6,284 bases of DNA, from contig DAWL01000106.1 in NCBI GenBank assembly GCA_002505935.1, forward strand, positions 1,547 through 7,830. Reading direction: 5' to 3'. This DNA comes from Euryarchaeota archaeon UBA226. Its GTDB lineage: Archaea > Thermoplasmatota > Poseidoniia > Poseidoniales > Poseidoniaceae. Below are positions 1 to 6,185 of the stretch, one piece after another (position 1 is the stretch's first letter; every line of letters begins with the position of its first letter). The notes beneath the pieces are model-generated. The model was not told where the DNA came from and did not search any database. It saw only the letters and a list, made by a program, of their open reading frames with translations. Position numbers and translations under genes: made by a program.

Positions 1-158
1 AGATAGGGTGGTCTGACGTCATTCTGAATCACTCGCTCAATTCCTGCTACACTTCCGAGGAACATACTTCTCATCCCAGCGACAATCAAGCACATCTTCA
101 AGGTTGGCTTCGCCATCAATGACTGAATAATGAAAGTGATGTCTGCTAATCTCGCCAT
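1..158 (-). CDS. Possible partial leftward CDS, unrecognised product (5' end only)
   Basis: An open frame on the minus strand begins at ATG 158-156 and continues without a stop to the left edge. A second in-frame ATG lies at 116-114. The 52 visible residues begin MARLADITFIIQSLMAKPTL and end GIERVIQNDVRPPY. They contain a mildly hydrophobic stretch (LIVAGMRSMFLG), six or so methionines, and AGA/GGA/CTC codons like those used in the rightward genes. No Shine-Dalgarno is evident before either ATG. I recognise no family. The plus strand at the same place has only a 39-codon open tail ending at the TGA at 120-122, which looks less protein-like. If real, this gene is divergent from the operon starting at 245. 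The frame also stays open upstream of 158, so the start is not fixed. The call rests only on open frame and composition. Confidence 0.33.
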   Translation of the reverse strand, partial: MARLADITFIIQSLMAKPTLKMCLIVAGMRSMFLGSVAGIERVIQNDVRPPY

Positions 159-244
159 ATCTTCTTGTTGACAGACTTCATATGGGGGTTGTTGGTCGCC
201 GACCCGACGGAACGGGGACGGACCGTTGGGTAGTTGATGAATAG
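159..244. other. Intergenic region ahead of the rightward gene cluster
   Basis: This 86-base spacer precedes the first rightward gene, and if the weak leftward CDS is real it separates two divergent transcripts. It must carry the cluster's promoter unless that lies further left. I cannot identify a convincing archaeal BRE/TATA element. The only AT-rich hexamer is the palindrome CATATG at 179-184, about 60 bases before the start codon. There is no good Shine-Dalgarno before 245; GTTGATGA at 233-240 is a poor partial match. An in-frame TAG at 242-244 directly precedes the ATG. Confidence 0.4.
206..227. repeat. GC-rich imperfect tandem direct repeat upstream of the operon
   Basis: Two adjacent 11-base units, GACGGAACGGG (206-216) and GACGGACCGTT (217-227), match at 8 of 11 positions. 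The same stretch contains a 5-bp inverted repeat, AACGG at 211-215 and CCGTT at 223-227, around a 7-base spacer. It lies 17 bases before the ATG at 245 in an otherwise AT-richer spacer. It could be an operator or an mRNA leader structure, but it is short enough to be chance. Confidence 0.3.
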
Positions 245-1141
245 ATGAGCGAACTGAAGACCTTGCTTGAAGAAAAGAGAAAGTTGGTCGACAAGAAAGC
301 GACCGAATACAGGCAGGTCCGAGATGATTGGAACAACCGCACTAAAGAGCATCTAACTACCAGAAACAACCTCAATACAGAGGTCCGAGAATTGATTGCA
401 AATGTGCGTACACAGCGAGAGTTGCGCGAACAGAAGAACGAGGAAGTACGTGATAAGAAGCAGAGGCGCAGTGAATGCAACAAGGTTGTAAGAGCAGCCA
501 AAGATCGTTTGTCTGAATTACGAGGCGATAGTGGAGATTCCCGGGACGAAGGTCATGGTCATGGTAGAAGAGGTCGCAGAGACAAGAAAGTGACTGTACA
601 CAGTCTACGCAGAGAGTTCGAGCGATTGGAAAGAGAATTCGAACAGGGTAGGCACACTGGTAAGAATGAGATCAAGGTGATGGATCGCCTCAAGAAGATT
701 CGAGCCCAGATTCAGAATATGGAGAGATCCGAGGAAGATAATGAAGAGTTGAAGGAGGCTAGAGAAGTACTCCGAAAGGCACTCGAATCTCAAGAAGCAT
801 CGCACTTGGAGGTAACTCGCGCTGCAGAAGAAGCGCAACAGGCACACGACTTGATGATTGAATGGAATGAGGAAGTAAATCGAAAGAGAGAGGTGGCTGA
901 AGAGGCTCACCGTAAATTACGCCGTTCCAAGAAGGAGGCGGATCAGGCGCATCATCACTACATTGTCTCTATACGCTGCTTGCATAGTACTCAGCAGATT
1001 ATCAAAGCCATCCAAGGAATCGCTAGTGGAACTGCACCTGAAAAGTCTTCCAGTGAGGGCGTGCAGGATTTGATGTCCAAGTTGATGAGTGGAGAAACAC
1101 TGTCAACGGAACAGTTGATGGAACTCCAGCGTTTCGAGTGA
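245..1141 (+). CDS. Archaeal coiled-coil protein, COG1340-like
   Basis: This 298-residue protein is dominated by charged heptad-like helices with no membrane segment or signal peptide, so it should be cytosolic. Two long coiled coils (about 1-92 and 116-240) flank a central glycine/aspartate/histidine/arginine-rich linker (about 93-114). The second begins with a SLRREFERLEREFEQ segment, resembling the LRREIERLE-type helix of archaeal COG1340 coiled-coil proteins. The tail (about 270-298), with GETLSTEQLMELQ, looks like a short conserved C-terminal motif after a disordered Ser/Gly linker. Members are uncharacterised and are often mislabelled as phosphoserine phosphatase; nothing here supports an enzyme. 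The start is the first ATG after an in-frame TAG at 242-244. It is the first gene of the tight rightward cluster, 10 bases before the PurP homologue, probably cotranscribed. Coiled-coil nature is certain; family membership is from overall resemblance. Confidence 0.78.
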   Translation: MSELKTLLEEKRKLVDKKATEYRQVRDDWNNRTKEHLTTRNNLNTEVRELIANVRTQRELREQKNEEVRDKKQRRSECNKVVRAAKDRLSELRGDSGDSRDEGHGHGRRGRRDKKVTVHSLRREFERLEREFEQGRHTGKNEIKVMDRLKKIRAQIQNMERSEEDNEELKEAREVLRKALESQEASHLEVTRAAEEAQQAHDLMIEWNEEVNRKREVAEEAHRKLRRSKKEADQAHHHYIVSIRCLHSTQQIIKAIQGIASGTAPEKSSSEGVQDLMSKLMSGETLSTEQLMELQRFE

Positions 1142-1151
1142 GAGTGCTCAT

Positions 1152-2309
1152 ATGATCATCAGGGACGACATCGCTTCGATAATCGAGGATTACGACCGTT
1201 TGAAGTTGCGAATTGGAATGACAGCAAGTCATTCTGCTTTGGACATCTGCGATGGTGCAATCGAGGAAGGATTCCCTACTGTAGCATATTGCCAGAAGGG
1301 GCGAGAGAAGACCTATTCGGAGTACTTCAGATCACAGAGGACCGTTTCGGGAAGAGTTCGTCGAGGAATGGTCGACAAAGCGGTGGTTCTCGATAGATTC
1401 GATGATATTCTAGACCCAGATTTCCAGCAGGGGATGAGAGACCGCAACGTTGTGTATGTGCCAAACCGTTCTTTTACTTCTTATTGTGGAATAGATTCCA
1501 TTGAGAATGATTTTCGCGTTCCAATGTTCGGCAGCAGAAACATGTTGAGGATGGAGGAGAGAACAGAGGAACAGGATTACTACTGGATTCTCGACAAGGC
1601 CGGACTGCCATATCCCGAAGCCATTTCTGATCCGCAGGATATTGATTGTCTAGCGATAGTCAAATTGCACCATGCAGAAAAGAAGTTGGAACGCGGCTTC
1701 TTCACCTGTGCCTCATATGAGGAATATCAGGAGAAATCCCAGAACCTTCTGCGCCAAGGCGTAATCGATGAGGAAAGCCTTGCATCGGCTCGAATCGAGC
1801 GCTATGTTTTGGGCCCAGTATTCAATCTCAACTTCTTCTATAGCCCTCTTGAAGATGAAATGCCTCGACTGGAATTGCTCGGAGTTGATTGGAGATTCGA
1901 ATCTTCATTGGATGGCCATGTCCGCCTACCTGCCCCTCAGCAGATGACCATGCCTGCTCATCAACAAATTCCTGAAATGACTGTAGTCGGGCACAATACT
2001 GCAACTATCAGGGAATCCTTGTTGGAATCAGCCTTTGAGTTGGGAGAGAAGTTCATCACAGCCTCCAAGGAGCATTATGATCCTGGAATCATTGGTCCAT
2101 TCTGTCTTCAGACCTGCATTGACAAGGATATGAATTACTCGATTTACGATGTAGCACCTCGTTTGGGTGGAGGCACAAATGTCCATGTTAGCGTGGGACA
2201 CCCGTATGGTAATGCAACTTGGAGAAAACCGATGAGCAGTGGGCGAAGGATTGCTCTGGAGTTGCGCCGAGCAGCTGAGCAAGATAGGTTGCTCGAAGTC
2301 TTGACTTGA
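1152..2309 (+). CDS. PurP-family ATP-grasp ligase (formate-AICAR ligase-like), divergent paralogue
   Basis: This 385-residue protein aligns along its length with archaeal PurP, which uses formate and ATP to formylate AICAR in purine synthesis (DUF1246 then an ATP-grasp DUF1297 domain). Recognisable blocks are GMTASHSAL (22-30), SYCGIDSIENDFRVPMFGSR (110-129), IERYVLGPVFNLNFFYSPL (215-233), a DWRFESSLDGHVRLPA block (246-261), IGPFCLQTCID (314-324) and the GGGTN near the C-terminus (339-343). It differs from canonical PurP where the glycine-rich nucleotide loop (GxRGGRGYF type) would be: here LHHAEKKLERGFF (172-184). The usual PHGSF is PNRSF (104-108), and the usual DGGTN is GGGTN. These changes suggest a second PurP-type subfamily, whose substrate may differ. 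The start follows the previous stop by 10 bases, with a weak GAGTGA Shine-Dalgarno overlapping that stop. Membership in the family is strong; exact function is not, so no symbol is given. Confidence 0.85.
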   Translation: MIIRDDIASIIEDYDRLKLRIGMTASHSALDICDGAIEEGFPTVAYCQKGREKTYSEYFRSQRTVSGRVRRGMVDKAVVLDRFDDILDPDFQQGMRDRNVVYVPNRSFTSYCGIDSIENDFRVPMFGSRNMLRMEERTEEQDYYWILDKAGLPYPEAISDPQDIDCLAIVKLHHAEKKLERGFFTCASYEEYQEKSQNLLRQGVIDEESLASARIERYVLGPVFNLNFFYSPLEDEMPRLELLGVDWRFESSLDGHVRLPAPQQMTMPAHQQIPEMTVVGHNTATIRESLLESAFELGEKFITASKEHYDPGIIGPFCLQTCIDKDMNYSIYDVAPRLGGGTNVHVSVGHPYGNATWRKPMSSGRRIALELRRAAEQDRLLEVLT

Positions 2310-2312
2310 GGT
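2308..2312 (+). promoter_or_regulatory. Shine-Dalgarno (GAGGT) for the Lgt-like gene
   Basis: GAGGT overlaps the TGA stop of the PurP homologue (2307-2309) and lies 6 bases before ATG 2319. It favours this start over the in-frame ATG at 2340, which would remove seven residues. Confidence 0.6.
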
Positions 2313-2318
2313 TTGTAG

Positions 2319-3065
2319 ATGCAGTTTCCCGTGTACATCATGGGAATCCATCCTCATGCATTGTTTGAGGCACTAGGTTGGATTGTTGCTGGAATCACGA
2401 TGATGTTTGTTCGTCGAAGAATTGGCGATCCCCTCAGTGATGAAAAGAGAGTACAACTCGCTTTGGCAGCCTTGATTGGTGCTGTACTTGGTGCCAAGTT
2501 ACTGGCCTTTGCTGAGCATCCTCAGAAAACTTGGCAAGGCATTGTTTCATCGCCTGCTCTGCTGATTGGTGGTAAGACGATTGTAGGAGGTTTGTTGGGT
2601 GGGATGATGGCGGTTGAATACGCCAAAAAGAGGATGGGAATTACAGAACGGACAGGTGACCAATGGGTTCTTCCTCTTGCAGTTGGTATGTCTATAGGAA
2701 GAATTGGATGTTTCCTTACGGGATTGGAGGATGCAACTTACGGGACTCCAACTTCCCTTCCATGGGGCATAGATTTTGGTGATGGCCCTAGGCACCCTAC
2801 TCAGTTGTATGAGATATTATTCGTCTGGGGCCTTGTTGGATTCATTCACACTCGTCCAGATCTGCCTCAAGGAGGTGCCTTTCGCTGCTACATGATCGGT
2901 TATCTTTGGTGGCGCTTGTTTGTGGATTGGCTCAAGCCAGCAGATGCTCCAATCCTAACCCTCTCAGCAATACAGATTGCTTGTATAGCGGGATTGTTCT
3001 GGTACCATAGATACGGAACCATAGAACTCAATCTTCAAAGCAGTCCTGCATTCTCAGAAGAGTAA
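2319..3065 (+). CDS. Prolipoprotein diacylglyceryl transferase (Lgt)-family integral membrane protein, altered active site
   Basis: This 248-residue protein has about seven hydrophobic segments (near 13-31, 46-65, 79-98, 115-134, 161-176, 185-204, 211-229), as in Lgt. Bacterial Lgt transfers diacylglycerol from phosphatidylglycerol to the lipobox cysteine of secreted proteins. Family landmarks in order are GGKTIVGGLLGG (84-95) for the HGGLIG region, GRIGCFLTG (127-135) for the Lgt signature GRxGNFxNxE, PRHPTQLYE (157-165), essentially intact, and GYLWWRLFVDW (194-204), retaining the Tyr and Arg that match E. coli Y235 and R239. However, the position of E. coli His103 is Val89, Asn146 is Cys131 and Asn149 is Thr134; only the signature Arg (R128) stays. 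It therefore probably belongs to a divergent Lgt-like subfamily and may not lipidate proteins. It is shorter than E. coli Lgt (291). Its stop overlaps the start of the radical SAM gene (TAATG), so the two are probably translationally coupled. Confidence 0.82.
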   Translation: MQFPVYIMGIHPHALFEALGWIVAGITMMFVRRRIGDPLSDEKRVQLALAALIGAVLGAKLLAFAEHPQKTWQGIVSSPALLIGGKTIVGGLLGGMMAVEYAKKRMGITERTGDQWVLPLAVGMSIGRIGCFLTGLEDATYGTPTSLPWGIDFGDGPRHPTQLYEILFVWGLVGFIHTRPDLPQGGAFRCYMIGYLWWRLFVDWLKPADAPILTLSAIQIACIAGLFWYHRYGTIELNLQSSPAFSEE

Positions 3066-4543
3066 TGTCAGGCCGTTTACGCGACTATCTTCTCTATGAT
3101 ACCGCAACTTCGGTTTGTGCAAATTGCCTTCACCGAGTCGAGGGTAAGGTAATCATTCAGGAGAACAATGTCTACATGGACAAGTTGTGCTATCGATGCA
3201 ACAAGCGTCAGAAGGTCTTGTTATCCGATGATGCAGAATATTATCGGCGCTGTAGGGAGACTTTCATCAAACCCAGCGAGATGCCTGAGAAATGGAACAC
3301 TCCGATGAATTATGGATGTCCTTACGATTGTGGACTTTGTCCTTCACATGAGCAGCATTCATGCCTTACTCTCATCGAATTAACCGACCATTGTAATCTG
3401 GATTGTCCGATATGTTACGCATCCAGCGGAACCCACAGGAAGGATTCCTACCGAACTTTTGAGCATATTCTGCAAATGCTGGATGCCATTGTAGAGAATG
3501 AGGGTGAACCAGATGTGGTGCAACTAAGTGGAGGGGAGCCGACTCTACACCCAGAGTTCTTTGAGATTCTCGATGCTTGCAAACAACGACCAATCAAGCA
3601 TTTGATGATCAATACCAATGGTATTCGCATAGCCAATGAGCCAGAGTTTGCCGCTAGGCTGGCGACATACATGCCCGGAGTTGAAGTCTATCTGCAGTTC
3701 GATAGTATCAACGCTGAGGCATTGAAGAGATTACGAGGTGCTGACCTACGCAGTATTCGCAGCAAAGCATTGCGAAATCTCGAAGATAATGCGATGTCTA
3801 CTACCTTAGTTTGCACAGTCCAGAAGGGCCTCAACGATTCAGAGTTTGGTGATATTATTGACCATGCTCTACAGTGGTCTTGTGTAAGAGGAGTTACCTT
3901 CCAACCAATTCAGAATGCTGGACGTTGCGAAGATTACGATCCTGCAGTGGACCGCCTGACCCTGTCCGAGATACGTCGCGCAATCGGAGAGCAGTCCTCC
4001 TCCTTCATTGCAGATGATGTTCTACCAGTTCCATGTCACCCCGATAGTATCGCCATGGCTTATGCTCTGAAACTTTCAAGCCAAGTAATTCCTTTAACCA
4101 GACATATAGAAGATGAGATGATGATGGATTCACCACGCTCGACTATACAGTTTGAGCATGATGAAGACTTGAAGTCCAGAGTTCTTGATTTGCTCTCCAC
4201 TTCTCAGGGTCCTGAGGGTGCTAGCAGTTCGCTTGCCCAGTTACTTTGTTGTTTACCAGATTTGGTTGTTCCTGGAGAAATATCTTACGAGAACGTATTT
4301 CGAATAATCATCATGGATTTCATCGATGCTCATTCTTTTGATCTGCGCAGTGTAAAGAAGACCTGCGTACACGTAGTTGCACCTGACTTGCGCATTATCC
4401 CCCTCGATACATACAACATGTTCTACAGGGATGGATTGGAGCAAAGAGTGTTGCAACCGATAAGAAAAGAGTTGGAAGCGGCAGGAATGGTTTTACTCCC
4501 TACGCAAGAGCGAGTTGCAAGATTGCCGGTATTGAATGACTGA
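3065..4543 (+). CDS. Radical SAM protein of the MJ0619/tetraether synthase (Tes) type
   Basis: This 492-residue protein has the MJ0619/Tes layout. An N-terminal CANC (18-21) and CYRC (42-45) pair looks like a rubredoxin-type metal site. A second set, CPYDCGLCPSHEQHSC (85-100), supplies four cysteines for an auxiliary [4Fe-4S] cluster. The radical SAM motif CNLDCPIC (110-117) follows directly, then the GGEPT SAM-contact motif (156-160). More cysteines at 288, 324 (VPCHPD), 395/396 and 434 (KKTCVHVV) may bind a further cluster; the C-terminal PLDTYNMFYR (446-455) resembles the family's conserved tail. Characterised archaeal members join the tails of two archaeol-type lipids to make macrocyclic and tetraether membrane lipids. 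Other relatives were described as pterin methyltransferases, and bacterial homologues of unknown product exist. The ATG overlaps the stop of the Lgt-like gene. Family placement is strong; tetraether synthesis is inferred. Confidence 0.83.
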   Translation: MSGRLRDYLLYDTATSVCANCLHRVEGKVIIQENNVYMDKLCYRCNKRQKVLLSDDAEYYRRCRETFIKPSEMPEKWNTPMNYGCPYDCGLCPSHEQHSCLTLIELTDHCNLDCPICYASSGTHRKDSYRTFEHILQMLDAIVENEGEPDVVQLSGGEPTLHPEFFEILDACKQRPIKHLMINTNGIRIANEPEFAARLATYMPGVEVYLQFDSINAEALKRLRGADLRSIRSKALRNLEDNAMSTTLVCTVQKGLNDSEFGDIIDHALQWSCVRGVTFQPIQNAGRCEDYDPAVDRLTLSEIRRAIGEQSSSFIADDVLPVPCHPDSIAMAYALKLSSQVIPLTRHIEDEMMMDSPRSTIQFEHDEDLKSRVLDLLSTSQGPEGASSSLAQLLCCLPDLVVPGEISYENVFRIIIMDFIDAHSFDLRSVKKTCVHVVAPDLRIIPLDTYNMFYRDGLEQRVLQPIRKELEAAGMVLLPTQERVARLPVLND

Positions 4544-4549
4544 GGTGAT
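4542..4549 (+). promoter_or_regulatory. Perfect archaeal Shine-Dalgarno overlapping the upstream stop codon
   Basis: GAGGTGAT matches the complement of the archaeal 16S rRNA 3' end (AUCACCUCC) over eight bases and ends 3 bases before ATG 4553. It overlaps the TGA (4541-4543) of the radical SAM gene, so ribosomes ending there could reinitiate. It is the strongest ribosome-binding site in the window and fixes this start. Confidence 0.8.
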
Positions 4550-4552
4550 AGT

Positions 4553-5626
4553 ATGCCAGAAGAAAGGGAAAAGAAAGCACCGACCTCTATTGACTTAGGA
4601 GAAGTTGAAACAGATGCTGCCCCAGAGGCTGTAGAATTAGGGGTTGATGCAACTCAAGGAACTACCTTTTCTGGCACTATAACAACTGATGCAGGCGTAG
4701 TTTTGGTGGACCCTAGTCTCATGCCGCCTGAAAAAGAGAATATGAACAAGAAGCAATTCATCTTTGGTTTGTTATTCCCAATTGTTCTGGGAATCATAGT
4801 TGCTTCAGCATCTGCTATATTTGAGGGAATCGATGAAGGTGAGCAATATGAAATCGCTGCACAGGAAGATGGCTCATTCAATTTCACACTCGGTGATTAT
4901 GGAATAGATTGTGAATCTAGTGATGGATGGTTCGATATAGAATGGCAAACTGATGAAGGGCATGGACACTACTATAATCACGCAAATTCGGGATGTGGCG
5001 AAGACTTAGTCGTAGGACTTGAAGAAGATGTTGGTAACTGGTATTCCAATGGCGCAATATCTGTGGACCTACCATTTGCACCACTTGAGAATACGTCAGT
5101 CGCAATCGAGTGGTATGATCAGAATTCTAACCGTGAAAGAACCAAGGTCCTAGATCCTCTTGGAGATGGAAGTAATACCAATTTCACTGGTACTGAGTCT
5201 GTTCCAAGTCATTGCTACGATATTCATCGAGGTCATTACTATCATCTGAATGAGGATGGAGAGGAGTCCAAATCTCTCATTTTCGGTGGCGAAGCATCGA
5301 ATGGATGTATCCTCTATACAAATTATGATCATATTCTAGCGAGGAATGTAAACAGTGTGGACCCGATTTCTTTCAGTTTCCCAGAGAATTATTCCAAGGT
5401 CGATTCGATAAGAATTGATATCTGGCAGGATGGCGATGGTGGAGAATTGTTTGCTCTTGCTTTGTCGAGTTTCTGTTGTCTCGCTGGTTTTGGAGTGCCA
5501 ATTGGCGCATACATGGCGGGCCACAAGTGGTTTGCTTACGGTGCTGGCGTTGGGATGGTTGCAGTTCCCGTGATATTCTTCATCGGTTGTATTGCAATGA
5601 TTGCCATGTACGCAGGCGGCATTTAG
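4553..5626 (+). CDS. Membrane protein with duplicated cysteine-containing ectodomain, unknown function
   Basis: I do not recognise a named family. The 357 residues comprise an acidic, disordered N-terminal tail (1-65), a transmembrane helix (about 68-90), a hydrophilic domain (93-297) and two C-terminal transmembrane helices (about 298-321 and 328-353). With the positively charged NKKQ before helix 1 inside, the central domain would be outside the cell. That domain seems to be two tandem modules of about 80 residues (115-193 and 216-296). Each has, in order, a Cys, an HYY, a (S/N)GC, an EN(T/Y)S and a final I(E/D)-(I)W-(Y)DQ/QDG strand. The four cysteines (120, 148, 221, 252) could form one disulfide per module. 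Four N-glycosylation sequons (N110, N180, N210, N279) fit an extracellular position. The gene follows the radical SAM gene by 9 bases with an overlapping Shine-Dalgarno, implying cotranscription and perhaps a shared membrane role. Confidence 0.85.
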   Translation: MPEEREKKAPTSIDLGEVETDAAPEAVELGVDATQGTTFSGTITTDAGVVLVDPSLMPPEKENMNKKQFIFGLLFPIVLGIIVASASAIFEGIDEGEQYEIAAQEDGSFNFTLGDYGIDCESSDGWFDIEWQTDEGHGHYYNHANSGCGEDLVVGLEEDVGNWYSNGAISVDLPFAPLENTSVAIEWYDQNSNRERTKVLDPLGDGSNTNFTGTESVPSHCYDIHRGHYYHLNEDGEESKSLIFGGEASNGCILYTNYDHILARNVNSVDPISFSFPENYSKVDSIRIDIWQDGDGGELFALALSSFCCLAGFGVPIGAYMAGHKWFAYGAGVGMVAVPVIFFIGCIAMIAMYAGGI

Positions 5627-5668
5627 TGAGATTTCATCGGCCTGCTTAATGAAAAAGGACTGAGTTTG
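5627..5668. other. 42-base spacer before the RNA-binding protein gene
   Basis: It contains AAAGGA (5653-5658) as a modest Shine-Dalgarno 10 bases before ATG 5669. I see no clear TATA element or terminator hairpin, so read-through from the upstream gene is possible. Confidence 0.35.
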
Positions 5669-6133
5669 ATGCCCTTCGCAAACCTAAGCATTCGCCTTTC
5701 GTCTTCGGGACTCGAAGATGTTGAGGTACTTGCGGATGCTTTGGCATGGCTTATCGGTGATACCGAAGCCATCGAGATTGAGAGAAGTAAATCGTGGCAT
5801 GGTTCACCTGTACATCTTGTGACAGCCTATCTTCATCGTAAGGCTGGGATAAAAACCGCGTTGGCTAACCTTGGACCAAACCTGCTCAGGACTTTGAAGA
5901 TGCAATTGGCACAGAGGATGGATGAGCGAAATGCCCTCCATTTTCGCCTCGATAAGTCTGCTTTAGCAAGTGCTGAAGTCGTTCTAGCAGATTCGCCCGG
6001 TCCTGAAACTGTAAAGTTACGATTGAAGTTCCGCACCTTCCCTGGACAAGACGCACTAGCGGTTTGTGCGGAGTCATTAGATGCCCTGATTGCAGTCGCT
6101 GCCATTCCAAATCTTGAGGCTGAAGAAGAGTAG
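5669..6133 (+). CDS. RNA-binding protein, COG1325 (DUF54), predicted exosome-associated factor
   Basis: The 154 residues match the plan of archaeal COG1325 proteins. These are small cytosolic proteins predicted to bind RNA and to act with the archaeal exosome; the role comes from family-level prediction, not a seen catalytic site. Supporting features are an N-terminal strand (ANLSIRLSSS) followed by an ED..VLADAL.WLIGD helix, then the E(I)ERSKSWHGSPVHLVTA block (about 36-52), which resembles the family's VE...GHFGNPI segment. A long helix with LKMQLAQRMDERN is followed by the hallmark LHFRLDKSALASAEVVLAD (about 89-107). The C-terminal KLRLKFRTFPGQDA strand closes the fold. There is no membrane segment. 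I chose ATG 5669; the TTG at 5666 is adjacent and in frame and would only add one Met. Its length is normal for the family. It may share the upstream transcript, although its function is unrelated to lipids. Confidence 0.78.
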   Translation: MPFANLSIRLSSSGLEDVEVLADALAWLIGDTEAIEIERSKSWHGSPVHLVTAYLHRKAGIKTALANLGPNLLRTLKMQLAQRMDERNALHFRLDKSALASAEVVLADSPGPETVKLRLKFRTFPGQDALAVCAESLDALIAVAAIPNLEAEEE

Positions 6134-6185
6134 GGTTTTGGCAAGCCTTCATATCGGTATTGCCTCTCGTAAGGTCGGGAACAAG
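6134..6185. other. Short intergenic spacer before the ferredoxin gene
   Basis: This 52-base spacer contains a TCATAT-like AT-rich hexamer at 6149-6154, about 32 bases before the ferredoxin ATG, which could be a weak TATA box. AAGGT at 6171-6175, ten bases before the ATG, is a usable but modest Shine-Dalgarno. A 5-bp inverted repeat (GGCAA 6140-6144, TTGCC 6160-6164) with a 15-base loop is too weak to call a terminator. A separate promoter for the ferredoxin is possible but not shown. Confidence 0.3.

Noticed and set aside
179..184. CATATG palindrome as the TATA box of the cluster
   Set aside because: It is about 60 bases from the start codon, has no clear BRE beside it, and CATATG also occurs at the PurP start codon, so it is not specific.
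180..244. GC-rich spacer as a tRNA or small RNA gene
   Set aside because: No cloverleaf, T-loop GGTTCRA motif or acceptor stem pairing could be found; only a 5-bp stem is present.
146..352. 68-codon minus-strand open frame over the start of the coiled-coil gene
   Set aside because: It runs antisense into the well-supported gene at 245, and its Arg/Pro-rich middle comes from the GC-rich repeat. There is no protein family resemblance.
2028..2357. 109-codon minus-strand open frame across the PurP/Lgt-like junction
   Set aside because: It is antisense to strongly conserved PurP blocks and the start of the Lgt-like gene, with composition typical of a shadow frame.
3065..4543. Radical SAM protein as a SPASM-type peptide maturase
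   Set aside because: The multiple N-terminal cysteine sets placed before the radical SAM motif and the PLDTYNMFYR tail fit MJ0619/Tes better, and no small precursor peptide gene is nearby.
6140..6164. GGCAA/TTGCC inverted repeat as a terminator
   Set aside because: Only 5 bp with a 15-base loop and no T-tract follows; too weak to call.
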